The notes beneath the pieces are model-generated. The model was not told the origin of the DNA, did not search any database, and saw only the letters and a list, made by a program, of their open reading frames with translations. Source: Nitrospira sp. (GTDB lineage: Bacteria > Nitrospirota > Nitrospiria > Nitrospirales > Nitrospiraceae). Taken from it: a DNA stretch of 6,137 nt. The first letter of the stretch is position 1; the number at the start of each line of letters is the position of its first letter. Shown here piece by piece: positions 1 to 6,137 of the stretch. The position numbers were made by a program, and so were the translations under genes. The stretch covers positions 19,327 to 25,463 of the forward strand of contig JABMDH010000034.1 of assembly GCA_015904075.1 (NCBI GenBank). The letters are read 5' to 3'.

Positions 1-1148
1 AAATGAACATGACTTTCAGTATAGGCCGGATCCAGCTGAATATTGGATTGGTAGGTTTCAATGGCCTTGGGGAAATCTTTGCTCTCTTCGTAGAGATAGC
101 CAAGATAATCGCGCACTTTAGCCTCAGCCGGTCGCGCTTTTAAAATTGATGTGAGCTGTTCAATCGCTTTGGGAAACTCTTTCTTCTCCCCGTAAATGAG
201 CGCGAGTCGCAATTGCGCGTCGAGGTCACCGGGGTCTTCTTCCAGCATCTTCTCTAGTTCAGCGAGTCCGCCCGCATAGTCTTTTGTTGCCACGTAGAGC
301 TGGATGAGATGCTGCCGGATATCTTTATTGCGAGGATTGACCTGGTGCAAATACTTCTTGAGAATAGCAATTGCTTTCCCCTTATCCTGCTTTGACTCAT
401 GAAGTGAGGCCAGGGCAAGATACGCCGGCTCAAATGAAGCATTCATGGTGATGGCACGCTCGAAACTGTCTAATGCCTGCTCGGTATTGCCGGACTCGAT
501 AGAGATACGTCCCAAGTAGTAGTAGCCGACCGGAGAATCGGAGGCATATTTAAGTCCCACTTTGACCGTCTGTTCAGCTTCGCCAATCTGTTTTTGATTC
601 AGTAAAATAATTCCTTTGGAGAAATAGGCGTCGCCTCGTTCAGGGGCGCGCTGGATAGCCTTGTCCAACAGACGCAGGGCGCGATCTGGTTTGCCTGATC
701 CGGTGAGTATCCCGGCCATTTGAGTCAACAGCTGTACATCCTGATCGGTTCCGGCACCAACGTCTTCTGCATACTGGGCCGCATTTGCAAAGTCGCCCAG
801 GCCAAAGTAGAGTCCGGCAAGACGAGCTTTCACCTCGTATGAGGCAGAGTCGGCTGCAAGCGCTGCTCGATATTCCTTCAATGCTGTGTTGAAGTCGTGT
901 GCGAGTTCCGCTTGATACCCCAGCATAAAGTGATAGGTGGCGGTGGAGTCAGGAGCCGGCGCGGCTGCGTGTGTTTTCGCGGATTGAGCAGGAGGAACAG
1001 GCGATTCCTGCGCATGTGGGGTTGCCGCGCATGCCATGGTGATGAAGGGGGTCACTACCAAACAGGTTCCCATCATGATCTTGGGCAGCAGGGCCTGCCA
1101 TCTATGTTGATAGGGTTGATGCTGAGTTTGCGATAGTCTTTGATACAC
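1..1148 (-). CDS. Exported tetratricopeptide-repeat (TPR) protein, C-terminus beyond the window
   Basis: I translated this frame by hand; it stays open from a GTG at 1148-1146 to the left edge, giving about 382 residues with no stop, so the gene is partial. The N-terminus looks like a secretion signal: basic residues (R16, K23), a hydrophobic stretch at about 24-39 (IMMGTCLVVTPFITMA), then possible signal peptidase I sites after A41 or A46. C40 sits in a poor lipobox (TMAC), so a lipoprotein is possible but less likely. A Pro/Ala-rich linker at about 49-67 follows. From about residue 68 onward there are successive TPR-like helical pairs with the typical Gly/Ala/Tyr and closing Pro pattern, for example QALDSFERAITMNASFEPAY and KAIEQLTSILKARPAEAKV. 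TPR arrays mediate protein-protein contacts; the partner is unknown. GTG is preferred as start because AAAGG lies 5 nt upstream; in-frame ATGs at 1076 and 1073 are alternatives with no obvious ribosome site and a poorer n-region. Confidence 0.85.
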   Translation of the reverse strand, partial: MYQRLSQTQHQPYQHRWQALLPKIMMGTCLVVTPFITMACAATPHAQESPVPPAQSAKTHAAAPAPDSTATYHFMLGYQAELAHDFNTALKEYRAALAADSASYEVKARLAGLYFGLGDFANAAQYAEDVGAGTDQDVQLLTQMAGILTGSGKPDRALRLLDKAIQRAPERGDAYFSKGIILLNQKQIGEAEQTVKVGLKYASDSPVGYYYLGRISIESGNTEQALDSFERAITMNASFEPAYLALASLHESKQDKGKAIAILKKYLHQVNPRNKDIRQHLIQLYVATKDYAGGLAELEKMLEEDPGDLDAQLRLALIYGEKKEFPKAIEQLTSILKARPAEAKVRDYLGYLYEESKDFPKAIETYQSNIQLDPAYTESHVH

Positions 1149-1153
1149 AAGTG

Positions 1154-1158
1154 CCTTT
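1154..1158 (-). promoter_or_regulatory. Ribosome binding site of the TPR gene
   Basis: On the minus strand AAAGG lies 5 nt upstream of a GTG codon that is in frame with the TPR protein. It decides in favour of GTG at 1148 over the downstream ATG pair at 1076/1073. Confidence 0.55.
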
Positions 1159-1192
1159 ATAGGAATGCGTTCATCACGATCTGTGTGGGAGA

Positions 1193-1221
1193 ATTATACC
1201 GACCGGTCGCGCGATGCGCAA
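1193..1221 (-). promoter_or_regulatory. Candidate sigma-70-type promoter for the TPR gene
   Basis: Within the 78-nt gap after dnaB the minus strand has a perfect TATAAT at 1198-1193, preceded at a 17-nt spacing by TTGCGC at 1221-1216, which matches only the TTG of the -35 consensus. Transcription would start near 1186, leaving a leader of roughly 37 nt before the GTG start. The -10 is good and the -35 weak. The promoter would let the TPR gene be expressed independently of the upstream operon. The call rests on motif and position only. Confidence 0.5.
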
Positions 1222-1226
1222 ACTCG

Positions 1227-2009
1227 TTAAGATTCACGAAGATCGAGACTCTCAAACTTGGCAAATCGGTCCTGAAAGAAGAGCTCTTTCTTCCCGATCG
1301 GTCCGTTCCGATGTTTGCTCACGATAATGTCGGCGATCCCTTTGCGTTCTGAGTTTTGATCGTAGACATCTTCTCGATAGATGAACATGACGACATCGGC
1401 ATCTTGCTCGATTGCACCGCTCTCACGCAAATCGGCCAACATGGGAATCGGAGGCTTGCGGGCCTCCACGGCTCGACTCAACTGAGACAGCGCCACCACC
1501 GGCACATTCAATTCCTTGGCTAAGGCCTTCAGTGAACGAGAGATATCGGAAATCTCCTGCTGGCGTGACTCCGAATCACTTCGCCCCTGCATCAATTGCA
1601 GATAGTCCACGATCAGTAGATCGAGCCCTTTCTCGGCTTTCAAGCGGCGGGCTTTCCCCCGCATCTGTTGCACCGTAATGCCTCCGGCATCATCGATGTA
1701 GATCGGCGCCTGTTCCAGCTTTCCGGCAGCCTCAGCCAATCTCCACCAATCCTCTTTTTGAAGTTTTCCTGTCCGCAAGGCGTGCGAATCAACACGAGCT
1801 TCTGAACTCAGCATGCGCAGTACAATCTGCGGCTTGGACATTTCCAGGCTGAAAATGCCTACTACGGCCTGTGCATGAATGGCTGCATGAGTGGCAAAGC
1901 CAAGGGCCAGGCTCGTTTTTCCCATGCTCGGGCGACCGGCGACGACAATCAGATCGGACGGTTGAAGCCCTGCGGTGAGATCATCGAGGTCGTAATAGCC
2001 GGTCGGCAC
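1227..2009 (-). pseudogene. dnaB: Replicative DNA helicase DnaB, C-terminal ATPase part (fragment of broken gene)
   Basis: This fragment encodes the RecA-like motor domain of the hexameric helicase that unwinds DNA ahead of the replication fork. It begins within the conserved [17 protein letters not shown] segment. Counting from the GTG at 2009, the Walker A motif GRPSMGKTS is at 25-33, the catalytic-Glu region FSLEMS at 53-58, the Walker B region [10 protein letters not shown] at 131-140, ALSQLSR at 173-179 and the [13 protein letters not shown] segment at 195-207. The family's closing KHRNGPIG block is at 232-239. The domain is therefore complete and well conserved. The frame can be read back to about 2027, where an in-frame TGA (2030-2028) closes it, so it cannot join the N-terminal part. 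The GTG at 2009 is an internal codon of the family motif with no evident ribosome site; translation from it is doubtful. The stop is TAA. Intact DnaB is about 450-470 residues. Confidence 0.85.
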
Positions 2010-2235
2010 ACCCGTGACATGTTCCGATCACTTCACCGGTGTCGGACAAATCGAGCATGGCTCGGTACACTTTCTTATGGGCAGTGCGATAGAAATCCTC
2101 TTCGACCAAGAGTTCCATCGCTTTCGGCATGGCGGTATTGTCCAGTAGGATTGCCCCCAACACCGATAGCTCCGCTTCCAGGTTTTGCGGCGGCAGTTTC
2201 GGCTGTGAAAGGTCAACACCCACAGACGATTTCAT
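1981..2235 (-). pseudogene. dnaB: Replicative DNA helicase DnaB, N-terminal part (truncated, frameshifted)
   Basis: Residues 1-70 (MKSSVGVDLS through LSDTGEVI) match the start of the DnaB N-terminal domain: LPPQNLEAELSVLGAILLDN at 14-33, then the FYRTAHKKVYRAMLDL block. This domain forms the collar of the hexamer and contacts primase. After EVI at about 2026 the family would continue through the rest of the domain and the linker helix, but the sequence jumps to DNA encoding the start of the ATPase domain in another frame, giving 14 unrelated residues ([14 protein letters not shown]) and a stop. The ATG overlaps the hisZ stop as ATGA, and AGAGG lies 5 nt upstream inside hisZ, so the start is well supported and probably translationally coupled. 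As read, the product would be an 84-residue fragment without helicase activity. Confidence 0.85.
2016..2030 (-). other. dnaB: Deletion junction inside dnaB
   Basis: The N-terminal frame is recognisable down to the EVI codons (2034-2026) and the ATPase-domain frame from about HVTGV (2021 onward). Between them DnaB proteins normally carry about 110-120 residues: the end of the N-terminal domain and the linker. The codon phases of the two parts (2235 and 2009) imply that a single deletion would have a length of 3n+2, roughly 350 nt. No transposon end, direct repeat or run of unknown bases is seen at the joint. The size of the missing part is estimated from family knowledge, not from an alignment. 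Confidence 0.75.
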
Positions 2236-3329
2236 CGACGCCTCTGCTTGGTGTCAACGACCGGTTGTTCTGCAGAGAGCGCGGTGTGGTTTTGAGACAA
2301 TCCAATTCCCCTGAAAAGCCGGTCAACATTGAGTGCAAACCCGGTGGAAGGCAGGTTTTTACCGAATCGGCCGATGAGATGGTTATAGCGACCACCACCA
2401 CCGAGCTCGACTCCGATGCCATCGGCAAACACATCAAATACAATACCGTCGTAATAGTCGAACCCGCGGAATTCACCTAAATCGAGAAAGAGCGCGTTCT
2501 GATAGCCGGCCTCGCACAGGGATCGATAGACGGTGGCCAGTCGATCGAGCGATTGGATGAGCACACGGTCATTTCCGGCCAGCTTGCGGCCTCTTGCAAT
2601 GACTTCCGCATTGCCGGACAGCTCCGGTGCTTCCAGGATAATCCGCCCGAAGCGCTGTGAAATTCGTTCCTGTCCCAAGATTTCCTGCAGCCTCGGAAGG
2701 TCTTTCCGTGCAGCCGCATGCTCGGCCCGCTTCTTTCCTTCTTCCGACAAGCCGGCACGAGTCAGTAAGCGCCTGAAAAATCCGACATGTCCGATTGAGA
2801 CTTTAAACGAGCGCAGGCCTATTCTTTGTAAGCATTCAATTAAGAGCGAAATGATTTCCCGATCCGATGCCGGATCATCCACTCCGATGAGTTCTGCCCC
2901 GACTTGGAAAATCTCTCGATCCCGTCCGGCATGTTCGGGCTCATGACGGAATACGGTTGTGCGATAGGATAACCGCAACGGTGTGCGGGCCCCCATCATA
3001 CCCATCGCCACAGTACGGGCAATTTGAGCGGTGGCATCCGGGCGGAGCAGGAGAATTCGACCCGTCGTTCGATCAGGGATTTTATAGCATTTCTCAACGA
3101 GCTCAGGTTCGAGGCCCGGTGCCAGGACATCCAGGTACTCGAATGTCGGCAGGATGATTTCGTCATAGCCCTGTCCGGACAGTGACTCAATCAACTGGGT
3201 CTCGATTTTCCGGAAGCGTCGTGCAGCTTCCGGAAGGATCGTGGCCATTCCTGCTGGAACGAGAGACCGTTCCCGGAGCGGCTGATGCTGCCCCGAAAGA
3301 ACGCTGTGCGTCAGTGGAGCAGAAGCCAT
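2232..3329 (-). CDS. hisZ: ATP phosphoribosyltransferase regulatory subunit HisZ
   Basis: HisZ is a catalytically inactive histidyl-tRNA synthetase paralogue that binds short-form HisG to make the first enzyme of histidine synthesis, joining ATP and PRPP, and mediates histidine feedback. The 365 residues show the class II fold: an N-terminal segment VPAGMATILPEAARRF (24-39), LLLRPDATAQIAR (93-105), the motif-2-like YRTTVFRHEPEHAGRDREIFQVGAELIG (122-149), FRGFDYYDGIVFDVF (287-301) and GGGGRYNHLIGRFG (310-323). True HisRS proteins are longer, with a C-terminal anticodon-binding domain; here the chain ends soon after GFALNVDRLF (330-339) with a short polar tail, which favours HisZ. A short-form hisG is expected elsewhere in the genome. 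It starts 25 nt after serA without a clear ribosome site, and M28 lies within a conserved motif, so M1 is preferred. Its TGA overlaps the dnaB ATG. A divergent HisS is the only realistic alternative. Confidence 0.9.
   Translation of the reverse strand: MASAPLTHSVLSGQHQPLRERSLVPAGMATILPEAARRFRKIETQLIESLSGQGYDEIILPTFEYLDVLAPGLEPELVEKCYKIPDRTTGRILLLRPDATAQIARTVAMGMMGARTPLRLSYRTTVFRHEPEHAGRDREIFQVGAELIGVDDPASDREIISLLIECLQRIGLRSFKVSIGHVGFFRRLLTRAGLSEEGKKRAEHAAARKDLPRLQEILGQERISQRFGRIILEAPELSGNAEVIARGRKLAGNDRVLIQSLDRLATVYRSLCEAGYQNALFLDLGEFRGFDYYDGIVFDVFADGIGVELGGGGRYNHLIGRFGKNLPSTGFALNVDRLFRGIGLSQNHTALSAEQPVVDTKQRRR
2241..2245 (-). promoter_or_regulatory. Ribosome binding site of dnaB inside the hisZ 3' end
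   Basis: AGAGG on the minus strand lies 5 nt upstream of the dnaB ATG (2235-2233), which overlaps the hisZ TGA (2234-2232) as ATGA. Together they fix the dnaB start and suggest translational coupling with hisZ. Confidence 0.6.
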
Positions 3330-3354
3330 AATCGTCTACGTGGTTCGCCCGGTG

Positions 3355-4938
3355 TCAGGAGAGATTTGCAACTTTGACCGACAAAATATTGGAGCTGGAT
3401 TTGATTTGGCCCAACACGCCAGCCGGAAAATCCGTATCGGACTCGATGATCAGCAGGGCATCTCCGCCTCGCTTTTCCAATGCACATTGCATCCGCACGA
3501 TATTGATGCCGGTATCTCCCAACACGTTTCCAACCATGCCGATGACGCCGGGACGATCCATGTTATGGATGAACAGCAAGTGGCCTTCCGGAACCATTTC
3601 CACCTTGAACTGATTGATTTCGACGACCCGCGCCTCTTTTTTGTGGTAGAGCGTCCCGGCCACTTGATGCGACACCTTGCCGGCTTCGACTCGTACCCGC
3701 ACAAGGCTCGTAAAGTCTCCGGCATCTGAGCTCTTGACCTCTTTGACTTCGATCCCGCGCTCCTTCGCCACGATCGGAGCGTTCACATAATTCACGGGAT
3801 GCTCCATAATCGGCGAGAGCAGCCCTTTCAGTACCGCAATCGTCAAGGGAGCGACGGATAAGGTTGCCACCTCTCCGCTATATTCAACGGTCACTCGTTC
3901 GATCGCGCCCTGAGACAATTGTGTCTGAAGCGTCCCCAGCTTTTCAGCCAACGTGAGAAAGGGTTGCAGACGCGCCAGCAGTTCCGGTGGAACGGACGGG
4001 ATGTTGACCGCGCCCTTGGCCACGCCTCTGGCGAAATAGTCGACGATCTGTTCCGCGATCCCGACAGCGACGTTTTCTTGCGCTTCGGTTGTCTGTGCCC
4101 CGATATGAGGCGTGCAGATAAAATTGTCCAGCGACAACAGCGGATTGTCCGCTTTGACCGGCTCTTCCTCAAAGACGTCAAATGCCGCAGCCGCCACGCG
4201 TTTCGTTTTTAATGCCTCGCACAAATCCCCTTCATTGATGATTCCACCACGGGCACAGTTCACGATCATCACACCTGGCTTCATCGTGGCAATGGCTTGG
4301 GAATTAACAATGCCCTTCGTTTCCGGCGTCAACGGCGTATGAACGGAAATAATGTCGGCTTGCCGGAACAGCTCATCCAGCCCGACCATCCGCACTCCCA
4401 TTCTCTCCGCCTGCTCAGGGGCCAAATAGGGGTCGAATGCGATCACGCTCATGCCGATCCCCTGAGCCAGTTTCGTCAAGTGGCTGCCGATTTGTCCTGC
4501 GCCGATGATGCCGAGCACTTTATTATAGAGCTCGACGCCCATGAACTTGTCTTTTTCCCACTTGCCGGCCTTCACAGACGCGGTGGCCTGGGGAATACGC
4601 CGGCTCATCGCGCAAATCATCGACATCGTATGCTCAGCCGTGGTGACCGTATTGCCGCCAGGCGTATTCATGACCACGATGCCGCGACGGGTCGCAGCAG
4701 GAGTGTCAACATTGTCCAACCCAGACCCGGCTCGCCCGACGACTTTCAGTTGCGGGGCTGCCTCGATCACCTCTGCCGTCACCTTCGTCCCGGACCGGAC
4801 GATCAAGCCGTCGGCGTCTTTGATCTCTTTGAACAATTCTTCCTTCGAGAGCTTGGATTTGACCACCACGGTAAATCCAGCCTTCTCGAGAAGCTCCACA
4901 CCCTGCTTGGAAAGACTATCGCTAATCAGAATTTTCAT
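3355..4938 (-). CDS. serA: D-3-phosphoglycerate dehydrogenase SerA, long ACT-domain form
   Basis: SerA oxidises 3-phosphoglycerate to 3-phosphohydroxypyruvate with NAD, the committed step of serine synthesis in the cytosol. At 527 residues it fits the long form: substrate-binding domain, NAD domain, intervening ASB-type domain (about 317-440) and a C-terminal ACT domain (about 454-527, HLLFIHNMDRPGVIGMVGNVLG) that usually senses serine. The GRAGSGLDNVD signature is at 68-78 and the Rossmann loop GAGQIG at 146-151, followed by an acidic residue at D169 that favours NAD over NADP. The catalytic trio is R230 (NCARGG), E259 (FEEEP) and H278 (PHIGAQT). Nothing is missing or broken. The ATG start lies 54 nt after the aminotransferase stop, with only a weak purine-rich site (GACGGGA) upstream. 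Neighbouring an aminotransferase of the AGAT family fits a serine-pathway pair. A glyoxylate reductase or other 2-hydroxyacid dehydrogenase is unlikely given the ASB and ACT domains. Confidence 0.95.
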   Translation of the reverse strand: MKILISDSLSKQGVELLEKAGFTVVVKSKLSKEELFKEIKDADGLIVRSGTKVTAEVIEAAPQLKVVGRAGSGLDNVDTPAATRRGIVVMNTPGGNTVTTAEHTMSMICAMSRRIPQATASVKAGKWEKDKFMGVELYNKVLGIIGAGQIGSHLTKLAQGIGMSVIAFDPYLAPEQAERMGVRMVGLDELFRQADIISVHTPLTPETKGIVNSQAIATMKPGVMIVNCARGGIINEGDLCEALKTKRVAAAAFDVFEEEPVKADNPLLSLDNFICTPHIGAQTTEAQENVAVGIAEQIVDYFARGVAKGAVNIPSVPPELLARLQPFLTLAEKLGTLQTQLSQGAIERVTVEYSGEVATLSVAPLTIAVLKGLLSPIMEHPVNYVNAPIVAKERGIEVKEVKSSDAGDFTSLVRVRVEAGKVSHQVAGTLYHKKEARVVEINQFKVEMVPEGHLLFIHNMDRPGVIGMVGNVLGDTGINIVRMQCALEKRGGDALLIIESDTDFPAGVLGQIKSSSNILSVKVANLS

Positions 4939-4992
4939 TACAGTCCCGTCTCGTCTGCCATTATTATGATATGAATTTGCCGATATCCGGCC

Positions 4993-6081
4993 CTATGCCA
5001 AGAGAATTTCTTGCGCCTTCGCCACGCCGCTCCCGAGCTTCACGGGATGCCCCAGCCCTTTGAGCACCATTTCAACCGCGGCCACGCCGATAATGATATC
5101 GAAGCGGTCCATGTAGCCCATGTGGGAGAGCCGGAAAATCTTCCCCTTTAAATGGTCTTGCCCGCCCGCCGCCGTCACGCCGTACTGCACACGCAGATTC
5201 TTGTAAATAGCCTGTCCGTCCACGCTCTCCGGCGCTAACACAGCGGTCAAGGCATCGCTGGGCGATTCCTTCGGAAACAATGCCAGCCCGGCGCCCTGCA
5301 ACCCTTCGCGCATGGCCTTCGCCAGCTTGGCTTGGCGGCCGAACAGCCCTTCGAGCCCCTCCGCCTTCATCATCTTCAGCACTTCCTGCAACCCGACGAT
5401 GAGAGACACGGCCGGGGTATAAGCCGTCTGATTCTTTTGCTGATTCTCGTGCTCTTTTTTGAAATTGAAATAGAACGCCGTGTTCTTCGCCTTCTCCGCC
5501 AACTTCCATGCCTTATCGCTGACGCTCACAAAGGCCAGGCCAGGCGGCAGCATCAGCGCCTTTTGCGACCCTGTAATCACGACATCGATTCCCCACTCGT
5601 CGGTCTTGATGTCGAATACGCCGAGGGCGGTAATCGCGTCCACCACGAGAATGGTCTCGGCATAGGGCTTCACGATTTCTGCAAGAGCCTTGATATCATG
5701 CGCCACACCGGTGGAAGTCTCACTCGCTTGCACATAGACCGCTTTGATGGACGGATCCTTCTTGAGGGCATCGGCCACTGTTTGGGGATCGACAGCCCGT
5801 CCCCATTCCACCTTGATTTCCGTGACCTCGGCACCGAACGTCTTACAGAGCTTGGTCCACCGTTCTCCGAACTTGCCCCCATTAATGGTCAAGGCATGGT
5901 CGCCGGGAGAAAGGAAATTCGAAACCGAGCCTTCCATGCCTCCGGTTCCGGAAGCCGCCAGCATGAGCACATTGTTTTTCGTTTGGAATAGCCACTTGAG
6001 TCCATCCCGGACTTCCGCAAACACCTTATCGAACTCAGGGGCACGGTGATGGAACATGGGTGGCGCCATGGCCAGCAACAC
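4993..6081 (-). CDS. Alanine-glyoxylate / serine-pyruvate family class V aminotransferase (main reading frame after an early stop)
   Basis: A PLP-dependent fold-type I, class V aminotransferase of the AGAT/SPT family, which moves amino groups between alanine or serine and glyoxylate, pyruvate or related keto acids. Numbered from the ATG at 6132, the phosphate-binding loop SGTGGMEG is at 61-68, the PLP-ring aspartate D165 is in VVDAITALG, the Schiff-base lysine K191 is in ITGSQKALMLPPG and the carboxylate-binding arginine R334 is in FRLSHMG. The whole reading of 379 residues is normal for the family, but codon 17 is TAA (6084-6082). The uninterrupted part starts at a GTG directly after that stop (6081) and would lack the conserved N-terminal GPTPVPP loop. 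Downstream of that lesion the frame is perfect. The next gene is serA, 54 nt away, so a serine-related or phosphoserine aminotransferase (SerC-like) role is possible. Exact substrate cannot be read from the sequence. Confidence 0.85.
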   Translation of the reverse strand: MLLAMAPPMFHHRAPEFDKVFAEVRDGLKWLFQTKNNVLMLAASGTGGMEGSVSNFLSPGDHALTINGGKFGERWTKLCKTFGAEVTEIKVEWGRAVDPQTVADALKKDPSIKAVYVQASETSTGVAHDIKALAEIVKPYAETILVVDAITALGVFDIKTDEWGIDVVITGSQKALMLPPGLAFVSVSDKAWKLAEKAKNTAFYFNFKKEHENQQKNQTAYTPAVSLIVGLQEVLKMMKAEGLEGLFGRQAKLAKAMREGLQGAGLALFPKESPSDALTAVLAPESVDGQAIYKNLRVQYGVTAAGGQDHLKGKIFRLSHMGYMDRFDIIIGVAAVEMVLKGLGHPVKLGSGVAKAQEILLA

Positions 6082-6132
6082 TTAAGGGGGCACAGGCGTC
6101 GGACCGGGGGCTAGCAGGTACCGCTTGAGCAT
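6082..6132 (-). pseudogene. 5' end of the aminotransferase gene, separated by an in-frame TAA
   Basis: The minus strand from the ATG at 6132-6130 reads MLKRYLLAPGPTPVPP and then TAA at 6084-6082, after which the same frame continues as VLLAMAPPMFHHRAPEF. MLKRYLL.PGPTPVPP is the usual beginning of this aminotransferase family, and a Glu normally occupies the stop position, so a GAA to TAA change would explain the break. Only five bases lie upstream of the ATG in the window, so the ribosome site and promoter cannot be judged. Whether this is a real mutation or a sequence error is undecided. Confidence 0.8.
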
Positions 6133-6137
6133 TGACG

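Noticed and set aside
1981..2030. Programmed ribosomal frameshift joining the dnaB halves
   Set aside because: Even a frameshift would not restore the missing 110-120 residues, and no slippery heptamer or downstream structure is evident.
1227..2235. Intein or group I/II intron in dnaB
   Set aside because: DnaB is a common intein site, but here the gene is shorter than normal and lacks native sequence; there is no inserted element or splicing motif.
1875..2480. Plus-strand open frame of 201 codons across the dnaB-hisZ boundary
   Set aside because: It is antisense to two recognised genes, and its length depends partly on the dnaB junction; no domain seen.
4297..4974. Long plus-strand open frame of 225 codons opposite serA
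   Set aside because: It is antisense to a fully conserved serA, has a composition rich in His/Arg/Asp typical of a shadow frame, and shows no recognisable domain.
4979..4991. Inverted repeat GCCG-GATAT-CGGC after the aminotransferase stop, considered as a terminator
   Set aside because: The stem is only 4 bp and no T-run follows on the transcribed strand; serA probably remains in the same transcript.
5332..5991. Plus-strand open frame of 219 codons opposite the aminotransferase
   Set aside because: It mirrors the conserved coding strand and shows no family features of its own.

Overview
This window reads as a chromosomal housekeeping segment from a Nitrospira-like (Nitrospirota) bacterium. 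That assignment is an inference from the character of the proteins (a HisZ-type histidine regulator, a long ACT-domain SerA, an AGAT-type aminotransferase, a TPR protein) and was not tested by a search. No mobile element, CRISPR array, RNA gene or phage gene is visible.

Every supported gene is on the minus strand, so transcription runs from the high to the low coordinates. In that order: an alanine-glyoxylate/serine-pyruvate family class V aminotransferase (6132 to 4993, carrying a nonsense codon near its start); serA, phosphoglycerate dehydrogenase (4938 to 3355); hisZ, the ATP phosphoribosyltransferase regulatory subunit (3329 to 2232); dnaB, replicative helicase (2235 to 1227, broken by an internal deletion); and an exported tetratricopeptide-repeat protein that runs off the left edge (1148 to 1). 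The gaps are 54 nt, 25 nt, a 4-nt ATGA overlap and 78 nt, so the first four genes look like one operon. The TPR gene has its own promoter-like sequence. No stretch above 300 bases lacks a gene.

The aminotransferase and SerA form a plausible serine-synthesis pair: SerA makes 3-phosphohydroxypyruvate, and a class V aminotransferase beside it could transaminate that product or handle serine/glyoxylate. HisZ belongs to histidine synthesis and DnaB to replication; their coupling looks positional rather than functional.

The most notable observations are two lesions in otherwise well-conserved genes. dnaB lacks about 110-120 codons between its N-terminal domain and its ATPase domain, and the two halves are in different frames. 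The aminotransferase has TAA at codon 17, inside its conserved N-terminal motif. Because dnaB is normally essential, assembly or consensus error, or the presence of another intact copy, must be considered before a biological explanation. I see no convincing undescribed system here.
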